From NCBI GenBank assembly GCA_047619485.1, contig JBLHKE010000452.1, positions 1 to 6,521 on the forward strand: DNA of 6,521 nucleotides, in the 5' to 3' direction. Positions 1-6,168 of the stretch are shown one piece after another; position 1 is the stretch's first letter; each line of letters begins with the position of its first letter. Under the pieces are notes generated by a model, which was not told the DNA's origin, searched no databases, and was given only the letters and a program-made list of their open reading frames with translations. Both the position numbers and the translations under genes were made by a program. The DNA comes from JBLHKE01 sp047619485 (lineage in GTDB: Bacteria > Verrucomicrobiota > Verrucomicrobiia > Verrucomicrobiales > DEV007).

Positions 1-1031
1 AATCCTACGATGCAGCGAGCGGAGAAGTCCGCGTGATCCTGCTGCCCAACCGCAAGCGGATGATGTTCATGCAGGAGAAACTCTCGGCGGATGACCTCGC
101 GTGGCTGAAAAAGAACGCCGGCAAGCCGGCGGCGGGATCGGGCGGCAACGACATCCCAGAGGTCTTGCCGGATCCGGACGACAAGGCGCCCGACACGACC
201 AAGCCGGTCAAGGTCTATTTCCTGTCCGGCCAGTCGAACATGGTCGGGATGGGCAAACATGCGACCCTCAAGCCGCTGGCCACAGAGGACGAGAAGTTCG
301 GCTACATCATCGATGAGGATGGGAAGTGGACGGTCAGGAATGACGTCCACTACATCAATTACGTCATGGACAAAAGATACACCGACGGGGCACTGACGGT
401 CGACAAGCACGTCGGGCCGGAGTTGGGGATCGGGCACGTGCTCGGCCACTACCATGACGAACAGGTCCTGCTCATCAAGGGATCGTGCGGCAACCGCTCG
501 CTCGGCTGGGACTTCATGCCACCATCGGCACGCAAGCGGCTCGGGACAGATACGACTGGCAAGTGGCCTGCTGGCACTTCCTACGACCGCTACGTGAAGA
601 GTGCGAAAGCGGTCCTGGAGAATCTCGAGGACAACCTACCAGGCTACAAAGGTCAGGGCTACGAGATGGCCGGATTCTTCTGGTGGCAGGGGCACAAAGA
701 CAAGGGGATGCCGAAGGAGAAATACGAGGAGTTTCTCGGCGAGTTGATCAAAGATCTGCGCACTGAGTTCGACGCCGCCGACGACACCCCGTTCGTCACC
801 GCCACCGTGGCCTTCAACGGCCAGAACCTAGGCCCGTGGAAAGGTGTCTTCGAAGCGCAGATGGCGGTGGGCGATCCGAAGCAACACCCCGAGTTTAAAG
901 GCAACGTGGCCTCGGTGGATATCCGCGACATCGGCGGCGGAGGCTTCCACTACGGCGAGAATGGCGCGACCTATGCCAAAGTCGGCGACCGCATGGGTCG
1001 TGCGATGGCGAAACTACTGAAAGGGGAGTAA
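1..1031 (+). CDS. Sialate O-acetylesterase-like (SASA/CE6-type) carbohydrate esterase with an SHD1-like N-terminus, 5' partial
   Basis: This gene runs in from the left edge: the frame is open from the first complete codon at position 3, so the GTG at 33 is an internal codon and 342 residues are visible. Visible residues 1-40 (VRVILLPNRKRMMFM, then LSADDLAWL) resemble the end of an SHD1-like domain, which in Planctomycetota and Verrucomicrobiota often precedes secreted enzymes. A linker rich in Pro, Gly and Asp follows. The esterase domain starts near residue 69 with VYFLSGQSNMVGMG; Ser78 is the expected nucleophile of the GQSNM block. WWQGHKD (from residue 227) matches the family's W-x-QGE-x-D block, with His in place of Glu. 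FHYGENGATY carries the likely catalytic His316. The family removes O-acetyl groups from sugars such as sialate or acetylxylan; the substrate here is unknown. The protein is probably exported, but its signal peptide lies outside the window. It ends with TAA, and the next gene is 91 bases on. Confidence 0.85.
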   Translation, partial: SYDAASGEVRVILLPNRKRMMFMQEKLSADDLAWLKKNAGKPAAGSGGNDIPEVLPDPDDKAPDTTKPVKVYFLSGQSNMVGMGKHATLKPLATEDEKFGYIIDEDGKWTVRNDVHYINYVMDKRYTDGALTVDKHVGPELGIGHVLGHYHDEQVLLIKGSCGNRSLGWDFMPPSARKRLGTDTTGKWPAGTSYDRYVKSAKAVLENLEDNLPGYKGQGYEMAGFFWWQGHKDKGMPKEKYEEFLGELIKDLRTEFDAADDTPFVTATVAFNGQNLGPWKGVFEAQMAVGDPKQHPEFKGNVASVDIRDIGGGGFHYGENGATYAKVGDRMGRAMAKLLKGE

Positions 1032-1051
1032 CCCGGTCAGGCGAGGCCGGG
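1032..1051 (+). terminator. Hairpin immediately after the esterase stop codon
   Basis: CCCGG (1032-1036) can pair with CCGGG (1047-1051) around a 10-base loop, beginning directly after the TAA. No T run follows, so it is not a classical intrinsic terminator. It may protect the mRNA 3' end or stop transcription weakly. Almost the same string occurs after the first LamG gene (2855-2872), which suggests it is not random. Confidence 0.3.
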
Positions 1052-1066
1052 CAAAGGCATTCGCGC

Positions 1067-1075
1067 GGGGGGGGG
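1067..1075 (+). repeat. G9 homopolymer tract
   Basis: Nine consecutive G lie in the gap between the esterase and the DUF433 antitoxin gene, 47 bases before the ATG at 1123. It is one of three G tracts of eight or more bases in the window, all outside intact genes. Such runs are prone to slippage; whether this one affects expression of the antitoxin gene cannot be read from the sequence. Confidence 0.8.
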
Positions 1076-1122
1076 CTGAAAAATGCCATCGACCTCCGCG
1101 AGTTCAGAGGTAAACTGCTCTC

Positions 1123-1344
1123 ATGAAATCCGATGAGAGAATCACGATCAATCCCAAGCAGTGTGGGGGGCGGCCCTGCATCCGGGGCATGCGGATCCGG
1201 GTAACGGATGTGCTAGATCTTCTCGCTGCGGGGCTCAACTTTGATCAGATTCTTGATGAGATGCCTGACCTGGAACGCAAGGACATCACCGCAGCGATCA
1301 ACTACGCCAAACAGGGAATTGACCATCCGGTGATCGCCGCATGA
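1123..1344 (+). CDS. DUF433 family antitoxin (COG2442-like)
   Basis: This 73-residue protein matches the DUF433 family in length and pattern. It has an N-terminal RITINPKQCGGRPCIRG motif (residues 6-22), then a short winged/helix-turn-helix-like segment (residues 25-62) including VTDVLDLLAAGLNFDQIL and DLERKDITAAINYA. DUF433 proteins are predicted antitoxins and DNA-binding repressors that pair with PIN-like DUF5615 toxins (COG4634), and just such a toxin starts one base after this stop codon. The pair would therefore be co-transcribed and perhaps autoregulated. A possible ribosome site, AGAGGT, lies at 1106-1111, somewhat far from the ATG. The gene looks intact, with all family landmarks present, although its partner is broken. 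The function is inferred from family and context. Confidence 0.85.
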   Translation: MKSDERITINPKQCGGRPCIRGMRIRVTDVLDLLAAGLNFDQILDEMPDLERKDITAAINYAKQGIDHPVIAA

Positions 1345-1345
1345 T

Positions 1346-1674
1346 ATGATATGGCTCGATGCCCATCTTTCCCCACGCGTGGCCCATTGGATCCGAGAGG
1401 TCCTCGGGCATGACGCCGAGGCGCTGAGAGATATTGGGCTTCGGGATGCGGAGGACGGGGAGATCTTTGATCGCGGGAAGCAAGACGACGTCATCATCCT
1501 CACCAAGGACAAAGATTTCGTTGACCTTGTAGGGCGTCTCGGTTCACCCCAGTTGTAATCTGGCTGCGATGCGGGAATACATCAGAGGCCAGGTCGAAGC
1601 AGATTCTAAGCGACCACCTCGATGATGCGCTTGCATTCATAGGGTCCGGTGATGATCTCGTGGAGATTCAGTAA
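1346..1674 (+). pseudogene. DUF5615 family PIN-like toxin, frameshifted
   Basis: This is the toxin partner of the upstream DUF433 gene, starting one base after its TGA. The start is fixed by the family's typical opening MIWLDAHLSP. The intact reading frame gives 70 residues and stops at 1556-1558. Acidic residues expected for a PIN-like nuclease fold are visible: Asp5, the DAED cluster (34-37) and TKDKDFVDL (53-61). After the C run at 1547-1550 the homology continues in another frame, with PVVIWLRCGNTSEAR and then LSDHLDDALAFIGSG, ending at TAA 1672-1674. Restoring one C would give SPPVVIW and about 109 residues, the usual family length. The product made as written lacks the C-terminal third, so the toxin is probably inactive. 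A sequencing or assembly error in the C run cannot be excluded. The toxins are thought to act as RNases. Confidence 0.85.
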
Positions 1675-1865
1675 GACCGCCCAAGAGATTCGCTGAGGAA
1701 CCGATCGACGTCGAATGACACCGGCGCTCCGCTGTCCTATCCCTCCTTCAATGCAGCCCGAAGAACTGCCATTTTGGTTTCCTGATCCTGCAGCAATCGG
1801 ATGCCGGCACGGATGACTTCGCTGGCCGGCTCACCGCGGAACGATGCTCGGGTCTTGACGTTGAC
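1668..1865 (-). pseudogene. ParD family antitoxin remnant: N-terminus missing, in-frame amber stop
   Basis: Read on the minus strand from 1865 downward, the translation contains GEPASEVIRAGIRLLQDQE followed by TKMAVLRAALKEG. This is the hallmark of the ParD C-terminal half (family pattern SASEVIRAGLRLLE, then LRAALxEG). A TAG codon then occurs at 1737-1739. Beyond it the same frame continues with DSGAPVSFDVDRFLSESL to a TGA at 1668-1670, matching the usual ParD tail (SGP..FD.D.FL). The amber codon therefore appears to be a point mutation inside a once longer gene. Upstream, recognisable sequence ends at an 11-C run (minus-strand view), and the ribbon-helix-helix N-terminus is not found in any frame before the LamG gene. 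ParD neutralises the ParE gyrase toxin; no parE lies downstream, where DUF5615 converges instead. It is not expected to be functional. Confidence 0.75.
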
Positions 1866-1866
1866 T

Positions 1867-1877
1867 GGGGGGGGGGG
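1867..1877 (+). repeat. G11 homopolymer tract at the edge of the ParD remnant
   Basis: Eleven consecutive G sit exactly where the ParD remnant loses recognisable homology and 101 bases before the first LamG start codon. TTGACT (1861-1866) directly before it resembles a -35 box, and the 17-base spacer would include the whole tract. However, the hexamer at the matching -10 position (TAGGGC, 1884-1889) is poor, so a slippage-tuned promoter is only a speculation. Confidence 0.8.
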
Positions 1878-1978
1878 CGAAAGTAGGGCGAAATTAAATC
1901 AGCATTTTAGCCGTGCCCCGCGATTGGGGTGTGGGAGGCGGGATTTGATCAGACCAAAGCGAAAGGAAAACCACGAAA
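1878..1978 (+). promoter_or_regulatory. Upstream region and ribosome site of the first LamG gene
   Basis: This non-coding stretch starts with an AT-rich patch around 1890-1910 and ends with AAAGGA (1962-1967), a plausible Shine-Dalgarno sequence 11 bases before the ATG at 1979. It also holds ATCAGACCAAAGC (1948-1960), which recurs with two changes as ATCAGACCGAAAC (2878-2890) upstream of the second LamG gene. No convincing -35/-10 pair was found. It probably contains the promoter of the LamG cluster, but this is inferred from position. Confidence 0.3.
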
Positions 1979-2851
1979 ATGAAACGCATTGCAAAAACAG
2001 TCCTGCCCCTCGCGGCGTTCGCAATCACCGCCAGCTCGGCAACTGCCGCCACGACCGCCTACCGCAATCTGGTTCTCGGCGACAATCCGATCGTCTACTA
2101 CGAGTTCGACGAGACCGGCGGGACCACTGCGGCCAACTCGGCCACGACGGGTGCTACCTACACCGGCACCTTCAATACGGCGGGTGGAGCGGTGACGGTC
2201 GGCCAAGCGAGCTTTGCCCAGGGCGGGACCGCCTACGATTTTGGCGGCGGCTTTGTCGCGTCGGCTTCCGCGCTGACGAGTTCCCTGAGCGAATGGTCGG
2301 TGGAAGCTTGGGTGAACTACGACTCGGCGAAGAGCAGCGCGTCGAATTTCCTCTCCAACGACCAGGGTGGCTGGAACAATGATGTGCTCATCGGCATCGG
2401 AGCCGAAAGCGGGGGCGTCGGCGTCCCCGCCGGCAGTGTCGGCGGGGTCCAACAAGCCCCTCCGGGAGGTCCGCGCGACTTTACTGGATCGGCTCTGGCC
2501 GCCGATGAGTGGCACCATGTCGTCTTGACCGCCAGCACATCGGCAGGCGCACTCACTCTGTACATCGATGGCATGGTGGCTGGAACACCGGACACCTCGC
2601 TCGTCAACGGGGTCACCTTCAACGGTGTGGGTGGTCTTGGAGCGGCCCCCAACCTGACGATCGGCGCGGCGCGGCCGAATTCCGCGGATGCTGGTTACCG
2701 CCCGTACGACGGACTGCTCGACGAGCTTGCCATTTACGATTCGGTGCTGACACCGGCTCAGATTAGTGCCCATGCCAATTTCGTCCCGGAACCGGGAAGT
2801 GCGCTGCTCCTGTCGCTCGGGGGCTTGATGCTGATGCGGCGTCGGAGATAG
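1979..2851 (+). CDS. Secreted LamG-domain protein with PEP-CTERM sorting tail
   Basis: The 290-residue product begins with a clear signal peptide (MKRIAKTVLPLAAFAITASS, likely cut near the ATA-ATT site around residue 23). A LamG/concanavalin-like jelly-roll domain follows (about 28-265), with YYEFDE, WSVEAWVNYDSA, EWHHVVLTAS, LTLYIDGMVAGT and GLLDELAIYDSVLT as typical strands. The C-terminus is a PEP-CTERM signal: VPEP at 269-272, a hydrophobic helix and a final RRRR. In PEP-CTERM bacteria this tail directs export and processing by an exosortase, often linked to exopolysaccharide or biofilm matrix. The LamG fold generally binds glycans or proteins; the ligand is unknown. AAAGGA at 1962-1967 supports the start. 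It is the most divergent of three tandem LamG copies and the only one with the sorting tail. Confidence 0.88.
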   Translation: MKRIAKTVLPLAAFAITASSATAATTAYRNLVLGDNPIVYYEFDETGGTTAANSATTGATYTGTFNTAGGAVTVGQASFAQGGTAYDFGGGFVASASALTSSLSEWSVEAWVNYDSAKSSASNFLSNDQGGWNNDVLIGIGAESGGVGVPAGSVGGVQQAPPGGPRDFTGSALAADEWHHVVLTASTSAGALTLYIDGMVAGTPDTSLVNGVTFNGVGGLGAAPNLTIGAARPNSADAGYRPYDGLLDELAIYDSVLTPAQISAHANFVPEPGSALLLSLGGLMLMRRRR

Positions 2852-2854
2852 GCG

Positions 2855-2872
2855 CCCGGTAAGTGAGGCCGG
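2855..2872 (+). repeat. Second copy of the post-stop CCCGGT..GAGGCCGG motif
   Basis: CCCGGTAAGTGAGGCCGG begins three bases after the stop of the first LamG gene and matches the post-stop hairpin of the esterase (1032-1050) in 16 of 19 aligned positions. It can form a CCGG/CCGG stem. No T run follows. It may be a shared 3'-end processing or termination element, or a small dispersed repeat. Confidence 0.4.
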
Positions 2873-2898
2873 ATCCCATCAGACCGAAACCGTCACTG

Positions 2899-2912
2899 TC
2901 TCCGATCGGAGA
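2899..2912. promoter_or_regulatory. Perfect 14-bp palindrome between the first and second LamG genes
   Basis: TCTCCGATCGGAGA reads the same on both strands and lies 53 bases before the ATG of the second LamG gene. A second inverted repeat, GACGG/CCGTC, follows at 2924-2938. A dimeric regulator site is possible, but no matching site was seen upstream of the other genes, and a 14-bp palindrome without a known regulator remains tentative. Confidence 0.3.
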
Positions 2913-2965
2913 TCGGCTAAGTTGACGGATGCCCCGTCCGGCTTGGCTACACACGAATACATCTT

Positions 2966-4042
2966 ATGAAAAATCGATCTTGGTTCTCTGTTGGTGCGAC
3001 CTTTTTCATGGCCGTGGGCATGGCTGTAGCCGGCACCGCCTCCTACCGGGGCGTCGTGTTGGCCGACAGCCCCGTTGTCTACTACGAACTCGACGAGACC
3101 AGCGGAACCACTGCAGTCAACTCCGCAACCACCGGCGCGACCTACACCGGCACCGTCAACACGGACGGTGGCTCGGTCACCGTCAACCAGGAGAGCTTCG
3201 GCCAAGGCGGAACCTGCTATGAGTTCGGCGGAGGTTTTATCGCTGCGGCATCCGCGCTGACGAGCTCACTGGACGAGTGGACGGTCGAGGCGTGGGTGAA
3301 CTACGACTCGGCGAAGACCAGCGCGTCGAATTTCCTCTCCAACGACCAGGGCGGCTGGAACAATGATGTGCTTTTCGGCATCGGTGCCGAAGCCGGATCC
3401 ATGGGCGTCCCCGCCGGTAGCGTCGGTCTGATCCAACAGGGCAGTCCGGGATCGACCCGCGACTTCGTGGGGGCTCCTTTAGCCGCCGACGAGTGGCACC
3501 ACGTTGTCGTGACCGGCAGCACCGCCGCGGGCGCTCTAACGCTCTACATCGACGGATTGATCGTAGGAACACCGAACACGTCGCTGGTCAACGGGGTCAC
3601 CTTCAACGGCGCGGATGGCATCGGGACGGCCAACTTGACGATCGGCGCGGCGCGTCCGAATTCCCTCGATGCTGGTTACCGCCCGTACGACGGACTGCTC
3701 GACGAGGTCGCCATCTATGACCAAGTGCTCGATGCGGATGCCATCGCGAGTCATTATGCTGTCGGGACGGGAGCCACTCCCACGAACTTCAAAATCACCG
3801 CGATCAGCTATGCGGCCGAGACCGACCATGTCACCCTGACCTGGGACAAGACCGGCGCCGCATCGTACGCTGCGAGGTACTCGATCGACATGGCCGATTG
3901 GGATGCCGACTTGGATGATAGCATCTTGGTCGATCGAGACGAGAACCCTGAAGATGCCGAGCACATCACCGTCACCTTTACGCTTGGGGAGTCCTTGAAA
4001 AACGAACCCAGACTGTTCTTCCGCATCGAGGAGGCGCCGTAG
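2966..4042 (+). CDS. Secreted LamG-domain protein with C-terminal beta-sandwich
   Basis: The 358-residue product has an N-terminal signal peptide (hydrophobic stretch about 7-22, likely cut after VAG or thereabouts). A LamG domain follows (about 27-265) with YYELDE, WTVEAWVNYDSA, EWHHVVVTGS and GLLDEVAIYDQVLD. A separate C-terminal segment (about 274-358) contains FKITAISYAAETDHVTLTW, YSIDMADWD and a final FFRIEEAP. This end matches a beta-sandwich module common at the C-termini of secreted verrucomicrobial proteins. There is no PEP-CTERM tail, so its fate after export should differ from the upstream paralogue's. No strong Shine-Dalgarno precedes the ATG; the start is chosen because it opens the signal peptide. 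It lies 114 bases after the first LamG gene and 28 before the third, so the last two are probably co-transcribed. The ligand is unknown. Confidence 0.85.
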   Translation: MKNRSWFSVGATFFMAVGMAVAGTASYRGVVLADSPVVYYELDETSGTTAVNSATTGATYTGTVNTDGGSVTVNQESFGQGGTCYEFGGGFIAAASALTSSLDEWTVEAWVNYDSAKTSASNFLSNDQGGWNNDVLFGIGAEAGSMGVPAGSVGLIQQGSPGSTRDFVGAPLAADEWHHVVVTGSTAAGALTLYIDGLIVGTPNTSLVNGVTFNGADGIGTANLTIGAARPNSLDAGYRPYDGLLDEVAIYDQVLDADAIASHYAVGTGATPTNFKITAISYAAETDHVTLTWDKTGAASYAARYSIDMADWDADLDDSILVDRDENPEDAEHITVTFTLGESLKNEPRLFFRIEEAP

Positions 4043-4070
4043 CAAGATATCGTATTGTAGTGCGTTCAAG

Positions 4071-6071
4071 ATGATTCCAATAGCAAAGCAATACTGGTTG
4101 GCCGTTGGTGCCTTGGTCATCGGTGCAAGCAGCGCTGCAGCGGGCACCGCCCCCTACCGCAGTGCCGTGTTGGCCGACAGCCCCATCGTCTACTACGAGC
4201 TCGATGAGCTTAGCGGAACAACCGCGGTCAACTCCGCCACCACGGGGGCGAGCTATGGTGGAACCTTCAACACGGCGGGCGGACCGATTACCGTTAACCA
4301 GGCGAGCTTCGCTGAAGGCGGGACCTGCTATGAGTTTGGCGGAGGCTTTATCGGGGCGGCGTCCGCGCTGACGAACTCGTTGGATGAATGGACGGTCGAG
4401 GCGTGGGTAAACTACGACTCGGCGAAGATCAGCGCGTCCAATTTCCTCTCCAACGACCAAGGCGGCTGGAACGATGATGTGTTGTTCGGCATCGGCGCTG
4501 AGAATGGCGGCGCCGGCGTCCCCGCCGGTAGTGTCGGGCTGATCCAGCAGGGCAGTCCGGGATCGACCCGCGACTTTGTGGGATCTCCGCTGACCGCAGG
4601 TGAGTGGCACCATGTCGTCGTGACCGGCAGCACGGCGGCGAGCGCTCTCACGCTCTTCGTCGACGGAGTGCTCGCTGGCTCGGACACCTCGCTTGTCAAC
4701 GGGGTCACCTTCAATGGTGCGGATGGCATCGGGACGGCCAACCTGACGATTGGCGCGGCGCGACCGAATTCTGCGGATGCGGGTTACCGCCCCTACGACG
4801 GGCTGCTCGACGAGGTCGCCATCTATGACCATGTGCTCGATGCAGATGCCGTCGCGAGTCACTACGACGCTAGCGGGGAGCAACCACCCGATCCTCCAGA
4901 TCCACCCGATCCTCCTGACGGCCCCGGGTTCGGGCTCGAGGTCACTGAGTATGCGCCCGGCGGCGATCCGGCCACGTTCCGTTGGCCGACCCACATCGCC
5001 TTTGGACCCGGCGACCAAGAGATCGTCTCCGACCTGAAGAACAACCGCTTCATCTACCGCGACGCTCCTGGCGACGCGTTTCAGATGTCCCCGGTCTCAG
5101 TAAGCGGCCAACACTCGGTAGCCTACAACCCGGCAGACGGTCTCTACTATGCCGACGACACCGCCAACCATCGGATGATCGCCTTCGCCGATCTCTCTAG
5201 CGCAACCATCTCCGCCCAGACCAACAACATCGCCGGCGTCGCACTGAATCGCGTCCACGACGTGGTGATCGACCACGACACCGGCTGGATCTATGCGCTC
5301 AATCCGAATTCCGGGCACGTGTTCCGCTTCACCGCGATCGGGGAAAACGAGAGTGCGATCGTCGCGCCAGTGGGTGGATACGCGCGCGCTCTAACCTGGG
5401 CCAACGGCAAGCTCTATGTCATTGGTTCGGCTAAGGGACGGATCGTCGAAATCGTCGATTGGGATAGCGAAACTTTCAATATCTACGACAGCTTCGACCC
5501 GAGCGGAGGTAGTGGCAGCGCGGGGACTTGGGCCACGACCGGGCTGGTGCTCAACGACGCCGAATACTTCGACGGCTTCTGGTATGCGACCAGCTATTTT
5601 TCCCCGGCGTTTGGTGGCGGGAACGACTTCGACGAGAACAAGTTCATCCGCTTCAAGACGCTGGATGACCTCGTCAGCGGGGATTGGACCGACCTGAGCG
5701 ACCTGGTGCCCAGCGGGATGACCCCATACTTTCTCACCGTGGACGGTGGTAGTCTCTATCTCGCGATCTTCAACCACGGATCGCCCGGCAGTGGGGATTC
5801 GATCCTGCAGTTCAGCCCGGTCCCGCCTCCCTTCTCCATCATCAGCGCCGAACATGATCCAATCGCCGACACGACCACCCTGATTTGGGAATCGGATGAA
5901 GGTGAGGTGTTCGAAATCCACAAGAGCCTTGATCTGGAATCCTGGGTGCTTGTCGAGATGCAGATCCCCGCCGCTGCGGCCCCTGCGCAGACGACCACCG
6001 CAATCGTAGACACCAACGCCGTCGAATCACCGGCGTTCTACAGAGTCGTCCGTCTCGCTGGGGAAGAATAA
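4071..6071 (+). CDS. Secreted LamG / beta-propeller multidomain protein
   Basis: The 666-residue product has five parts. A signal peptide covers about residues 1-24. The LamG domain covers about 28-266 and is close to that of the preceding gene. A short rigid linker of Pro and Asp (DPPDPPDPPDG, about 274-284) follows. An NHL-like beta-propeller covers about 295-582, with repeated blade signatures such as WPTHIAFGPGDQEIVSD, HSVAYNPADGLYYADDTANH, HDVVIDHDTGWIYALN, ALTWANGKLYVIGSAKG and YFLTVDGGSLYLAIFNHG. A C-terminal beta-sandwich (about 588-662) contains TTTLIWESD, EIHKSLDLESW and FYRVV. Propellers of this type often bind proteins or sugars and some carry lyase activity; no catalytic residues can be assigned here. 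There is no PEP-CTERM tail or obvious membrane anchor. The ribosome site before the ATG is weak, and the 28-base gap suggests expression with the upstream gene. Confidence 0.85.
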   Translation: MIPIAKQYWLAVGALVIGASSAAAGTAPYRSAVLADSPIVYYELDELSGTTAVNSATTGASYGGTFNTAGGPITVNQASFAEGGTCYEFGGGFIGAASALTNSLDEWTVEAWVNYDSAKISASNFLSNDQGGWNDDVLFGIGAENGGAGVPAGSVGLIQQGSPGSTRDFVGSPLTAGEWHHVVVTGSTAASALTLFVDGVLAGSDTSLVNGVTFNGADGIGTANLTIGAARPNSADAGYRPYDGLLDEVAIYDHVLDADAVASHYDASGEQPPDPPDPPDPPDGPGFGLEVTEYAPGGDPATFRWPTHIAFGPGDQEIVSDLKNNRFIYRDAPGDAFQMSPVSVSGQHSVAYNPADGLYYADDTANHRMIAFADLSSATISAQTNNIAGVALNRVHDVVIDHDTGWIYALNPNSGHVFRFTAIGENESAIVAPVGGYARALTWANGKLYVIGSAKGRIVEIVDWDSETFNIYDSFDPSGGSGSAGTWATTGLVLNDAEYFDGFWYATSYFSPAFGGGNDFDENKFIRFKTLDDLVSGDWTDLSDLVPSGMTPYFLTVDGGSLYLAIFNHGSPGSGDSILQFSPVPPPFSIISAEHDPIADTTTLIWESDEGEVFEIHKSLDLESWVLVEMQIPAAAAPAQTTTAIVDTNAVESPAFYRVVRLAGEE

Positions 6072-6168
6072 TCCCTCGCTCAACTAGCGGATCTTGTGAA
6101 ACGGTGGCAGGGCGACGCCTTGGGAACGACTACCGCACGCGGAAGATCGGGGCGAGGTCGGGATTTTC

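Larger units (their letters stand above)
1979..4865 (+). repeat. Three tandem gene-scale copies of one signal-peptide/LamG module
   Basis: The 5' parts of the three genes (about 1979-2770, 2966-3765 and 4071-4865) are homologous along their whole length. Strings such as YDSAK, SASNFLSNDQGGWN, GVPAGSVG, SLVNGVTFNG, LTIGAARPNS and DAGYRPYDGLLDE are shared by all three, and much of the DNA in these places is identical or nearly so. Copies two and three are closer to each other: both have TAVNSATTGA, GGTCYEFGGGFI, GLIQQGSPGSTRDFVG and NGADGIGTANLTIG where the first copy differs. Homology stops at the end of the LamG domain. The order of events may be first copy versus ancestor of the other two, then a later duplication. 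Confidence 0.85.

Noticed and set aside
1541..1560. Programmed -1 ribosomal frameshift in the DUF5615 gene
   Set aside because: A slip back by one on the C4 run would restore the frame, but there is no X-XXY-YYZ heptamer, and no clear stem or internal Shine-Dalgarno was found. A simple base loss is the plainer explanation.
1801..2382. 193-residue open frame on the plus strand crossing the G11 tract and the start of the first LamG gene
   Set aside because: Its front is the antisense of the ParD remnant and its rear is an out-of-frame reading of the LamG gene. The composition is Arg-rich and no domain is seen.
4891..4920. Short tandem repeat in the DNA of the Pro-Asp linker
   Set aside because: It encodes DPPDPPDPPDG with varied codons, so it is a protein-level linker rather than a slippage-prone DNA repeat.
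3978..5018. 346-residue open frame on the minus strand (and a similar 274-residue one at 1949-2773)
   Set aside because: Both are antisense to LamG coding sequence, rich in Arg, Gly and Asp from reversed GC-rich codons, and resemble each other only because the LamG genes beneath are paralogues. There is no ribosome site or family motif.
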